64,000 nucleotides of DNA, from assembly GCA_040954595.2 (NCBI GenBank), contig CM082591.2, positions 10,044,001 to 10,108,000 of the forward strand, read 5' to 3'. Position numbers and translations under genes: made by a program. Below, in pieces: positions 24,011-36,400 of the stretch (within the stretch, counting starts at the first letter, position 1; every line of letters starts with the position of its first letter). Source of the stretch: Balanoglossus misakiensis (taxonomy: Eukaryota > Hemichordata). The notes below the pieces were generated by a model. The model did not search any database, was not told where the DNA came from, and saw only the letters and a program-made list of their open reading frames with translations.

Positions 24011-24515
24011 GACGCCGCCACCTAATACTGTACTGGATAGATGAATTTAATACTTGTAACGACGCCGCCACCTAATACTGTACTGGAGGGATGAACTTAA
24101 TACTTGTAACGACGCCGCCACCTAATACTGTACTGGAGGGAGGAACTTAATACTTGTAACGACGCCGCCATCTAATACTGTACTGGAGGGAGGAACTTAA
24201 TACTTGTAACGACGCCGCCACCTAATACTGTACTGGAGGGAGGAACTTAATACTTGTAACGACGCCGCCACCTAATACTGTACTGGAGGGAGGAACTTAA
24301 ACTTGTAACGACGCCGCCACCTAATACTGTACTGGAGGGAGGAACTTAAACTTGTAACGACGCCGCCACCTAATACTGTACTGGAGGGAGGAACTTAATA
24401 CTTGTAACAACGCCGCCACCTAATACTGTACTGAAGGGAGGAACTTAAACTTGTAACGACGCCGCCACCTAATACTGTACTGGAGGGATGAACTTAATAC
24501 TTGTAACGACGCCAG
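24011..24515 (+). repeat. 50-bp minisatellite (~10 copies)
   Basis: The unit starts GACGCCGCCACCTAATACTG and continues TACTGGAGGGAGGAACTTAA. Most copies are exactly 50 bp (24011, 24061, 24111, 24161, 24211, 24261) and some are 48 bp. The period is not a multiple of three and stops occur, so it is not coding. Sequences flanking it on the left (about 23908-24010) and right (about 24557-24665) resemble each other, so the array seems to have grown inside an older duplicated block. Confidence 0.95.
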
Positions 24516-24689
24516 ATGATGCTTCTGTGACCAGAGGGATGAACGACGCCATGATTTGTTGATCTGATCTAATTAATAATATTCATCCTTTTTTTTCAAT
24601 AGGTTCATTGGTATTATCATCGCCGGAGGGAGTCTAATCAATATCTACAACAACGCCGCACCAGATAACAATATCAAAACCAGAGGGAT

Positions 24690-25260
24690 GCAGTCAATAG
24701 GTTAGGCTAATAAAAATGGTTTAATCTGAGGGAATGGTAATAGGTTGGTGTATGAATATGTTAGGGTAATAAAAAATGGTATAATCTAACAGAATGGTGA
24801 AGGGTTGGTGTATGAATAGGTTAGGCTAATAAAAATGGTATAATCTAATGGAATGGTGAAGGGTTGGTGTATGATGACTAATAAAACAGTGTGCCCAAGG
24901 GTACTATAACAAAACTGTCTGCAAGGGTATAATATTATGGTTTCAAGGGTATGATAAGTAATAAAAATACTATAAAATCATGAGTAATGCCACGTGGTAA
25001 ATAAAAACTGTACATGTACAGAGGGTAAATACCGGTATAATATATAAGGGTGTAAACATCAATGGTGTAATAATAAAAAATGGGTAACACAAGGTTTTGG
25101 TGGTATAATAATAATAAAATGGTATTAACTTGATGGTATAAACATTATGGGATGTGTATAAATGGTGTTAATATTACAAAGGTATGATGATTAGTTGGGG
25201 TGTAATAATAAGAAACTTAAAATCATTGGGTAATTTATTAGGGTCAGGTTGGGTATAATA
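24690..25260 (+). repeat. Simple AT-rich repeats ('taataaaaatggt' family)
   Basis: Irregular repeats of TAATAAAAATGGTATAATCT and GGGTTGGTGTATGAATA, especially about 24700-24880, decay into GGTATAATAATAAAATGG-like sequence to 25260. No gene. Confidence 0.65.
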
Positions 25261-25295
25261 ATTGTTGCTATGCATTCGTGTAATAATTGTCTGCG

Positions 25296-25483
25296 GATTT
25301 TTTGCAGCATTACCCGCGTTCGCGTTCTTCATTGCAGGTCGCTCGTCGTGTAATGGAATTTCGCCGTGTGCCCGTTTGATTCGCCGATGGATTTTTTACA
25401 ACGTTACCCGCGTTCGCGTTCTTCATCGCAGTTCGCTCGTCGTGTAATGGAATTTCGTTGTGTGCCCGGTTGATTCGCCGATG
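25296..25483 (+). repeat. 94-bp CpG-rich tandem duplication
   Basis: Two 94-bp copies (25296-25389, 25390-25483) share TTACCCGCGTTCGCGTTCTT and CGCTCGTCGTGTAATGGAAT, with the start of a third at 25484. They are strikingly CpG-rich against an AT-rich background. An open frame crosses part of it, but the period is not a multiple of three, so I do not call a CDS. 25500-25927 shows nothing I can support. Confidence 0.85.
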
Positions 25484-25927
25484 GATTTTTTGCTTTCGTC
25501 ATCGTAATTCCCGCATCAACACGAATCCTCAATCTCACGCAACAACAATACATCAAAATGTACACAGAAAAATAGGAGTCGGCAAGACAATTCTGGTTAG
25601 TTTGAGCCCCAACCTTTTAAAATTCACAACGGGGTAGGGGGCAGTTTTTCCTCATTTTATATTTGGCTCGAGGTTTTTAACTGTCCCCAGGCGCGTAAAG
25701 TTAGTTAGTTTATCACACATAATGTAATTATCTTGCTTGATTTAAAAAACACTAAAATTGTATGGGGGAGCTTCTTGCGATTTGCACTTAAGAAACTGAT
25801 GGTTTTTACCCATAGATAATATTTAGTATTAAGCACATAATTGCCTGGAAATAAAAATTAACTCAAGGGTAGAATGCAACAGTTAATTTTGTGCAATATC
25901 AACAGGAGCTATTTTGGCACATTTTTT

Positions 25928-26026
25928 CAGTTTGATAAACACTGTTTTTGCTCATTGTTTCATTTCGACCACATTATTTCAGTTTGATAAACACTGTTTT
26001 TGCTCATTGTTTCATTTCGACCACTT
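25928..26026 (+). repeat. 52-bp tandem duplication
   Basis: Two copies of CAGTTTGATAAACACTGTTT...TTTCATTTCGACCAC at 25928 and 25980. The copies are identical apart from their ends, suggesting a recent slippage event. Confidence 0.85.
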
Positions 26027-26147
26027 TTGTCACCTTGTTTCAAATTGAATGCTGTTTGACCACTATACTTGGGGTAATTGTTCCAAATTGGTATGCAAGA
26101 TATTTTACATCAGCAGTTAGCCATCTAGCCACACTTTAGCTGCACAG

Positions 26148-26275
26148 CATATGAAAAATAATGAAATTCATGCAAAAAGCAAAAAAGTATTATGGGTATA
26201 ATGCCATTGCAGCATTGGCGGTTCGACTCCGTCGATACTTACTTTGAAGCATAAGTCTTCATTATTTTTCATATG
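26148..26275. other. Inverted repeat enclosing a tRNA-like fold
   Basis: Perfect 18-bp arms, CATATGAAAAATAATGAA (26148-26165) and its reverse complement (26258-26275), enclose a 56-nt segment (26185-26240) with tRNA features. These are a 7-bp acceptor-like stem AAGTATT/GATACTT, a 5-bp stem AATGC/GCATT with a 7-nt loop, and a T-arm with GGTTCGACTCC, an exact RNA polymerase III B-box match. There is no D-arm or A box, and the base before the would-be anticodon is A rather than T. A tRNA-derived relic or SINE fragment is more likely than a working tRNA. Confidence 0.4.
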
Positions 26276-26411
26276 TAATAAATAAAACTATTCCAAATTC
26301 ATATCTTTGTTTTCAGTTAGTGCTTTTGCTTCAGTTAGGGGGCCCACACTTACCAAACCTGTCTTGCCATCTTTTCACATTTCTTCAACAGTAGGCAGTA
26401 TTTGATCAAAT

Positions 26412-29400
26412 TGACCCACAAATCACTCAAAATTAATAGGCAGGATACTGTCCACTCTGGCCTGGTTACTGTCTGGCCAGGTTAATGTTGACGCAAAGGT
26501 TGACCACACCAAACACTCAAAATTAACGGGCACGACACTGGCCACTCTGGCCTGGTTAATTAATGTTGACGCAAAGGTTGACCCCACCAAACACTCAAAA
26601 TTAATGGGCACGACACTGGCCACTCTGGCCTGGTTAATCAATGCTGACGCAAAGGTTGACCCCACCAAACACTCAAAATTAATGGGCACGACACTGGCCA
26701 CAAGCTCTGGCCTGGTTAATCAATGCTGACGCAAAGGTTGACCCCACCAAACACTCAAAATTAATTGGCACGACACTGGCCACTAGCTCTGGCCTGGTTA
26801 ATCAATGCTGACGCAAAGGTTGACCCCACCAAACACTCAAAATTAATGGGCACGACACTGGCCACAAGCTCTGGCCTGGTTAATCAATGCTGACGCAAAG
26901 GTTGACCCCACCAAACACTCAAAATTAATGGGCACGACACTGGCCACTAGCTCTGGCCTGGTTAATCAATGCTGACGCAAAGGTTGACCCCACCAAACAC
27001 TCAAAAGTAATGGGCACGACACTGGCCACTAGCTCTGGCCTGGTTAATCAATGCTGACGCAAAGGTTGACCCCACCAAACACTCAAAATTAATGGGCACG
27101 ACACTGGCCACTAGCTCTGGCCTGGTAAATCAATGCTGACGCAAAGGTTGACCCCACCAAACACTCAAAATTAATGGGCACGACACTGGCCACTAGCTCT
27201 GCATGGCCTGGTTAATCAATGCTGACGCAAAGGTTGACCCCACCAAACACTCAAAATTAATGGGCACGACACTGGCCACTAGCTCTGCATGGCCTGGTTA
27301 ATCAATGTTGACGCAAAGGTTGACCCCACCAAACACTCAAAATTAATGGGCACGACACTGGCCACTAGTTCTGCATGGCCTGGTTAATCAATGTTGACGC
27401 AAAGGTTGACCCCACCAAACACTCAAAATTAATGGGCACGACACTGGCCACTAGCTCTGCATGGCCTGGTTAATCAATGTTGACGCAAAGGTTGACCCCA
27501 CCAAATACTCAAAATTAATGGGCACGACACTGGCCACTAGCTCTGCATGGCCTGGTTAATCAATGTTGACGCAAAGGTTGACCCCACCAAACACTCAAAA
27601 TTAATGGGCACGACACTGGCCACTAGCTCTGCATGGCCTGGTTAATCAATGTTGACGCAAAGGTTGACCCCACCAAACACTCAAAATTGATGGGCACGAC
27701 ACTGGCCACTAGCTCTGGCCTAGGTTATCAATGTTGACGCAAAGGTTGACCCCACCAAACACTCAAAATTGATGGGCACGACACTGGCCACTAGCTCTGC
27801 ATGGCCTGGCTAATCAAGGTTGACGCAAAGGTTGACCCTACCAAACAGTCAAAATTAATGGGCACGACACTGGCCACTAGCTCTGGCCCGGTTAAGCAAT
27901 GCTGACGCAAAGGTTGACCCCACCAAACACTCAAAATTAATGGGCACGACACTGGCCACTAGCTCTGGCCTGGTTAATCAATGCTGACGCAAAGGTTGAC
28001 CCCACCAAACACTCAAAATTAATGGGCATGACACTGGCCTCTAGCTCTGCCCTGGTTAATCAATGCTGACGCAAAGGTTGACCCCACCAAACACTCAAAA
28101 TTAATGGGCACGACACTGGCCACTAGCTCTGGCCTTGTTAATCAATGCTGACGCAAAGGTTGACCCCACCAAACACTCAAAATTAATGGGCACGACACTG
28201 GCCACTAGCTCTGCATGGCCTGGTTAATCAATGCTGACGCGAAGGTTGACCCCACCAAACACTCAAAATTAATGGGCACAACACTGGCCACTAGCTCTGC
28301 ATGGCCTGGTTAATCAATGTTGACGCAAAGGTTGACCCCAGCAAACACTCAAAATTGATGGGCACGACACTGGCCACTAGCTCTGCATGGCCTGGTTAAT
28401 CAATGTTGACGCAAAGGTTGACCCCACCAAACACTCAAAATTGATGGGCACGACACTGGCCACTAGCTCTGGCCTAGCTAATCAATGTTGACGCAAAGGT
28501 TGACCCCACCAAACACTCAAAATTGATGGGCACGACACTGGCCACTAGCTCTGCATGGCCTGGTTAATCAATGCTGACGCAAAGGTTGACCCCACCAAAC
28601 ACTCAAAATTAATGGGCATGACACTGGCCACTAGCTCTGGCCTGGTTAATCAATGCTGACGCAAAGGTTGACCCCACCAAACACTCAAAAGTAATGGGCA
28701 CAACACTGGCCACTAGCTCTGCATGGCCTGGTTAATCAATGCTGACGCAAAGGTTGACCCCACCAAACACTCAAAATTAATGGGCACGACACTGGCCACT
28801 AGCTCTGGCCTGGTAAATCAATGCTGACGCAAAGGTTGACCCCACCAAACACTCAAAATTAATGGGCACGACACTGGCCACTAGCTCTGCATGGCCTGGT
28901 AAATCAATGCTGACGCAAAGGTTGACCCCACCAAACACTCAAAATTAATGGGCACGACACTGGCCACTAGCTCTGCATGGCCTGGTTAATCAATGTTGAC
29001 GCAAAGGTTGACCCCACCAAACACTCAAAATTAATGGGCACGACACTGGCCACTAGTTCTGCATGGCCTGGTTAATCAATGTTGACGCAAAGGTTGACCC
29101 CACCAAACACTCAAAATTAATGGGCACGACACTGGCCACTAGCTCTGCATGGCCTGGTTAATCAATGTTGACGCAAAGGTTGACCCCACCAAATACTCAA
29201 AATTAATGGGCACGACACTGGCCACTAGCTCTGCATGGCCTGGTTAATCAATGTTGACGCAAAGGTTGACCCCACCAAACACTCAAAATTGATGGGCACG
29301 ACACTGGCCACTAGCTCTGGCCTAGGTAATCAATGTTGACGCAAAGGTTGACCCCACCAAACACTCAAAATTGATGGGCACGACACTGGCCACTAGCTCT

Positions 29401-30461
29401 GCATGGCCTGGCTAATCAAGGTTGACGCAAAGGTTGACCCTACCAAACAGTCAAAATTAATGGGCACGACACTGGCCACTAGCTCTGGCCTGGTTAAGCA
29501 ATGCTGACGCAAAGGTTGACCCCACCAAACACTCAAAATTAATGGGCACGACACTGGCCACTAGCTCTGGCCTGGTTAATCAATGCTGACGCAAAGGTTG
29601 ACCCCACCAAACACTCAAAATTAATGGGCACGACACTGGCCTCTAGCTCTGCCCTGGTTAATCAATGCTGACGCAAAGGTTGACCCCACCAAACACTCAA
29701 AATTAATGGGCACGACACTGGCCACTAGCTCTGGCCTTGTTAATCAATGCTGACGCAAAGGTTGACCCCACCAAACACTCAAAATTAATGGGCACGACAC
29801 TGGCCACTAGCTCTGCATGGCCTGGTTAATCAATGCTGACGCAAAGGTTGACCCCACCAAACACTCAAAATTAATGGGCACAACACTGGCCACTAGCTCT
29901 GCATGGCCTGGTTAATCAATGTTGACGCAAAGGTTGACCCCACCAAACACTCAAAATTGATGGGCACGACACTGGCCACTAGCTCTGGCCTGGCTAATCA
30001 ATGTTGACGCAAAGGTTGACCCCACCAAACACTCAAAATTGATGGGCACGACACTGGCCACTAGCTCTGCATGGCCTGGTTAATCAATGTTGATGCAAAG
30101 GTTGACCCCACCAAACACTCAAAATTGATGGGCACGACACTGGCCACTAGCTCTGGCCTGGCTAATCAATGTTGACGCAAAGGTTGACCCCACCAAACAC
30201 TCAAAATTGATGGGCACGACACTGGCCACTAGCTCTGCATGGCCTGGTTCATCAATGTTGATGCAAAGGTTGACCCCACCAAACACTCAAAATTGATGGG
30301 CACGACACTGGCCACTAGCTCTGCATGGCCTGGTTAATCAATGTTGACGCAAAGGTTGACCCCACCAAACACTCAAAATTGATGGGCACGACACTGGCCA
30401 CTAGCTCTGCATGGCCTGGTTAATCAATGTTGACGCAAAGGTTGACCCCACCAAACACTCT
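26412..30461 (+). repeat. 82/86-bp minisatellite, ~48 copies
   Basis: The unit contains CTCAAAATTAATGGGCACGA, CACTGGCCACTAGCTCTGG and GACGCAAAGGTTGACCCCAC. Two main length forms occur: 82 bp (CTCTGGCC) and 86 bp with a GCAT insertion (CTCTGCATGGCC). Variants also alternate at AATGCTG/AATGTTG and TTAATGG/TTGATGG. The first copies (26412-26560) are the most diverged. The array ends abruptly at CCAAACACTC against satellite sequence. Reading frames through it are incidental. Confidence 0.97.
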
Positions 30462-33400
30462 TTGGCTGTATTTCAATTTGTTCGTGGTAAATTAATTTTG
30501 TGGAGGTGACCGGCACTGAAGCTCTTAGCTAGGATGAGGTGGGATGGAAAAATGCCCCATTTTAGCTGTTTTAAAATATACGACTATTTATAGACAAAAG
30601 GAAAATAAAACAAGCGCAAAAACATACCAAACTAGTTTTATTAATTAAAAATAAAAATTGCTGAGTAAAGGTTTTCATGTGGGCATTCACTTTGAACTTG
30701 CTAAATTACTTTAAAGAGACAAAGTCGCTCTCTCTTTGACCTTTTGCGATGATGGAATGCTTGCTTGAAGTCTCTCGTGCAATAAATGATGTCGATTCAT
30801 ACATGTATGGATGGTGTATAGGTGGTCGGAATTTACATGTCTTTGCCACGACCAAACCAACAACACGTAAAATCAAAGTTTGGGTCATGAAATCGAGTTT
30901 TGTTACAGTCTAGAATTTCATGCCACCCCTTATGGTCATATTATTCTTGGTTGGCAAAAGTGACAAGTAGTCAAGTTTCAACACAGGCAACATTTTCTTA
31001 CAAACAAACCACACAGAAGACATCAAAAGGGAGAGAATTATAGAATGGTCAATGTGTGAAAAGTTAAGATACGTAAAGTGGCCGGGTTCAACATTAACTC
31101 ATCGACTTCATATCGTCTTCATGCCATGGTTTTTGCCTGCCCTGAAAGTTCCTGTCGTTGCAGAAGTGGTTTTGACAGAAAGAATTTAGTCTTCCGGGAT
31201 GTTTGTGATTATTTGAACACCAGACAATACAATGCAACCTTGACTTCCAAAATACTTACCGGCATTGCATTATCTTACCATGGTTAGGCCTACAGTGAAC
31301 AAATTTTCAACAATATTTTCTGAGTTACCGCTGATATTTGTTTTGTAGTATGGATATTAAATTATACATCCCGATACAAAACAGAATGTTATAGAATCCT
31401 TCCTGAGTGATAATGAAAAAATTACCGGAATGCTACCGCCTAATCTATGGTTAGGGTTATTGCTATTATTTTATATCAGTAATCGACTTTGTGTATATCA
31501 ATGTCATTTTCATAACGAAAATGAACTCGAGTCTAATGTAAACGTTACGAATTGATCGAAAGGCGCTCTGATGAATGTTAACACGAGTGCGCAGTGACAA
31601 GACATGCATCGTGCATGACAGTGACAACAGTTCCTATAGAGCAGTTAAAAAATAAACCGGCCGTCCGTAAATTTATCAGCTATATTTTTTTTTATTTAGT
31701 CACGTTTTCCCTGTTGCATGCTATTAGTTCAGGGGCCAGTTTTAGCAGTGCTCTATTGAGTACTTTCGTATCGATGGATTGATCTCTCGTCCAATCAGAA
31801 TGGCGGATGGTAGCATGATCCGACATATTGCGTATTACAATAGGGCTTCCTCATACAGGTCAGAACGGAGAGGTCATTCCTTTTATTTTAGGACGTCTCA
31901 GCTCCTTTGTCTTTTCTGTTATAGTGTTAAAGAAATCAAACGGTTTTGTTTTGGCCGGTAAACACCGATGGATTAACTCTTAAGTCCATCGTGCATCCAA
32001 ACGCAGTCGAGTCGGTTTGGTCATTGTTTATGCGACAGTAAATGCCAAATGTGACAGAAGCATCATATTAAATGAGATAGAATACACAAACAAACAAACA
32101 TACGAATAAACAAACAGGTAAACAAACAAACAAACAACCATTAGGGACTGTTCAGAATTTACTTCCAAGTTGGGGATGGAGGATTTTTTACTTTCCTGGT
32201 GATTTTTTTCCATGGTCTCCCCTAGTAAATTGTGGAGGAAATATGTGGTCCCTCCTTAAATTTCCTGGGGATTTTCCATGGTCCCCCTATTGTGACTTTT
32301 ATGTCTAGTCTCCCCTAATTTGTCTTGGAGAAAATGGGTGGTCTCCCCCTCTGAAAATTCTCCGCCCCCTGGAAGTAAATTCTGAACAGTCCCTTATTAA
32401 AGCCAACAGCTAGCACCATGGCTTCTCTGCCAGAGGAGCGATAACATCGACAAAATGCAGATACACAAGAAATGAGCACTTTATTCCACAAGTGAAGTAG
32501 TCTGTTCCCTGCCCCATTCCCACCGCTGGCTGCGCCCTTTAGCGTAGCGCCGATGGCAGTGGGAATGGGGCAGGGGACCAGACTACAAGTGAAGAACCCC
32601 AGTAACAGACGTAACGAACAAACAAACTACATGTACTAACAACAAAGCAAGAAAAGTGTCAAGCGTCGTCAAAGAAAACGAAAAAGTTCTAGCATGGTTG
32701 GTAAAAGTTATTGGTGGAAAACGAATAGGGCCTTCTACAAATGAGGTCTCAGACCCGTAAACGCCACCAGAACACAAAACACATGCACAGAACAGTTTAA
32801 GCCGGTTGTTGTATGGAGCAGCAATAATCTGCGGTTGGGCCGTCGTAGATTTTCGCTGGTGGTGAAAATAAATAAAACACGATCGATGTTCGATTTATTC
32901 CAGATCACATGCGTTTACGGCCAGGAGAGAGCATAAAAGTCTTCAAATAACCATGTGGTGGCGCACTTTTTCCGATTGGCTGTATTTCAATTTGTTCGTG
33001 GTAAATTAATTTTGTGGAGGTGACCGGCACTGAAGCTCTTAGCTAGGATGAGGTGGGATGGAAAAATGCCCCATTTTAGCTGTTTTAAAATATACGACTA
33101 TTTATAGACAAAAGGAAAATAAAACAAGCGCAAAAACATACCAAACCTAGTTTTATTAATTAAAAACAAAATTGCTGAGTAAAGGTTTTCATGTGGGCAT
33201 TCACTTTGAACTTGCTAAATTAATTAAAAGAGACGAAGTCGCTCTCTCTTTGTCCTTTTGCGATGATAGAATGCTTGCTTGAAGTCTCTCGTGCAATAAA
33301 TGATGTCGATTCATACATGTATGGATGGTGTATAGGTGGTCGGAATTTACATGTCTTTGCCACGACCAAACCAACAACACGTAAAATCAAAGTTTGGGTC

Positions 33401-36400
33401 ATTAAATCGAGTTTTGTTACAGTCTAGAATTTCATGCCACCCCTTATGGTCATATTATTCTTGGTAGGCAAAAGTGACAAGTAGTCACGTTATAACACAG
33501 GCAACATTTTTTACAAACAAACCACACAGAAGACATCAAAAGGGAGAGAATTATAGAATGGTCAATGTGTGAAAAGTTAAGATACGTAAAGTGGCCGGGT
33601 TCAACATTAACTCATCGACTTCATATCGTCTTCATGCCATGGTTTTTGCCTGCCCTGAAAGTTCCTGTCGTTGCAGAAGTGGTTTTGACAGAAAGAATTT
33701 AGTCTTCCGGGATGTTTGTGATTATTTGAACACCAGACAATACAATGCAACCTTGACTTCCAAAATACTTACCGGCATTGCATTATCTTACCATGGTTAG
33801 GCCTACAGTGAACAAATTTTCAACAATATTTTCTGAGTTACCGCTGATATTTGTTTTGTAGTATGGATATTAAATTATACATCCCGATACAAAACAGAAT
33901 GTTATAGAATCCTTCCTGAGTGATATTGAAAAAATTACCGGAATGCTACCGCCTAATCTATGGTTAGGGTTATTGCTATTATTTTATATCAGTAATCGAC
34001 TTTGTGTATATCAATGTCATTTTCATAACGAAAATGAACTCGAGTCTAATGTAAACGTTACGAATTGATCGAAAGGCGCTCTGATGAATGTTAACACGAG
34101 TGCGCAGTGACAAGACATGCATCGTGCATGACAGTGACAACAGTTCCTATAGAGCAGTTAAAAAATAAACCGGCCGTCCGTAAATTTATCAGCTATATTT
34201 TTTTTATTTAGTCACGTTTTCCCTGTTGCATGCTATTAGTTCAGGGGCCAGTTTTAGCAGTGCTCTATTGAGTACTTTCGTATCGATGGATTGATCTCTC
34301 GTCCAATCAGAATGGCGGATGGTAGCATGATCCGACATATTGCGTATTACAATAGGGCTTCCTCATACAGGTCAGAACGGAGAGGTCATTCCTTTTATTT
34401 TAGGACGTCTCAGCTCCTTTGTCTTTTCTGTTATAGTGTTAAAGAAATCAAACGGTTTTGTTTTGGCCGGTAAACACCGATGGATTAACTCTTAAGTCCA
34501 TCGTGCATCCAAACGCAGTCGAGTCGGTTTGGTCATTGTTTATGCGACAGTAAATGCCAAATGTGACAGAAGCATCATATTAAATGAGATAGAATACACA
34601 AACAAACAAACATACGAATAAACAAACAGGCAAACAAACAAACAAACAACCATTAGGGACTGTTCAGAATTTACTTCCAAGTTGGGGATGGAGGATTTTT
34701 TATTTTCCTGGTGATTTTTTTCCATGGTCTCCCCTAGTAAATTGTGGAGGAAATATGTGGTCCCTCCTTAAATTTCCTGGGGATTTTCCATGGTCCCCCT
34801 ATTGTGACTTTTATGTCTAGTCTCCCTTAATTTGTCTTGGAGAAAATGGGTGGTCTCCCCCTCTGAAAATTCTCCGCCCCCTGGAAGTAAATTCTGAACA
34901 GTCCCTTATTAAAGCCAACAGCTAGCACCCTGGCTTCTCTGCCAGAGGAGCGATAACATCGACAAAATGCAGATACACAAGAAATGAGCACTTTATTCCA
35001 CAAGTGAAATAGCCTGTTCCCTGCCCCATTCCCACCGCTGGCTGCGCCCTTTAGCGTAGCGCCGATGGCAGTGGGAATGGGGCAGGGGACCAGACTACAA
35101 GTGAAGAACCCCAGTAACAGACGTAACGAACAAACAAACTACATGTACTAACAACAAAGCAAGAAAAGTGTCAAGCGTCGTCAAAGAAAACGAAAAAGTT
35201 CTAGCATGGTTGGTAAAAGTTATTGGTAGAAAACGAATAGGGCCTTCTACAAATGACGTCTCAGACCCGCAAACGCCACCAGAACACAAAACACATGCAC
35301 AGAGCAGTTTAAGCCGGTTGTTGTATGGAGCAGCAATAATCTGCGGTTGGGCCGTCGTAGATTTTCGCTGGTGGTGAAAATAAATAAAACACGATCGATG
35401 TTCGATTTATTCCAGATCACATGCGTTTACGGCCAGGAGAGAGCATAAAAGTCTTCAAATAACCATGTGGTGGCGCATATTTTCCGATTGGCTGTATTTC
35501 AATTTGTTCGTGGTAAATTAATTTTGTGGAGGTGACCGGCACTGAAGCTCTTAGCTAGGATGAGGTGGGATGGAAAAATGCCCCATTTTAGCTGTTTTAA
35601 AATATACGACTATTTATAGACAAAAGGAAAATAAAACAAGCGCAAAAACATACCAAACCTAGTTTTATTAATTAAAAACAAAATTGCTGAGTAAAGGTTT
35701 TCATGTGGGCATTCACTTTGAACTTGCTAAATTAATTAAAAGAGACAAAGTCGCTCTCTCTTTGTCCTTTTGCGATGATAGAATGCTTGCTTGAAGTCTC
35801 TCGTGCAATAAATGATGTCGATTCATACATGTATGGATGGTGTATAGGTGGTCGGAATTTACATGTCTTTGCCACGACCAAACCAACAACACGTAAAATC
35901 AAGTTTGGGTCATTAAATCGAGTTTTGTTACAGTCTAGAATTTCATGCCACCCCTTATGGTCATATTATTCTTGGTAGGCAAAAGTGACAAGTAGTCAAG
36001 TTTCAACACAGGCAACATTTTTTACAAACAAACCACAAAGAAGACATCAAAAGGGAGAGAATTATAGAATGGTCAATGTGTGAAAAGTTAAGATACGTAA
36101 AGTGGCCGGGTTCAACATTAACTCATCGACTTCATATCGTCTTCATGCCATGGTTTTTGCCTTCCCTGAAAGTTCTTGTCGTTGCAGAAGTGGTTTTGAC
36201 AGAAAGAATTTAGTCTTCCGGGATGTTTGTGATTATTTGAACACCAGACAATACAATGCAACCTTGACTTCCAAAATACTTACCGGCATTGCATTATCTT
36301 ACCATGGTTAGGCCTACAGTGAACAAATTTTCAACAATATTTTCTGAGTTACCGCTGATATTTGTTTTGTAGTATGGATATTAAATTATACATCCCGATA

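Noticed and set aside
24011-24515. CRISPR-like array
   Set aside because: The whole 50-bp unit repeats, with no unique spacers, and the context is eukaryotic. It is a minisatellite.
26423-26701. Repetitive 92-codon minus-strand frame in the minisatellite
   Set aside because: The frame is a by-product of the first units of the array; the 82/86-bp period breaks it and it does not continue.
26412-30461. CRISPR-like or coding repeat array
   Set aside because: No spacers, and the period is not a multiple of three with mixed lengths. Minisatellite.
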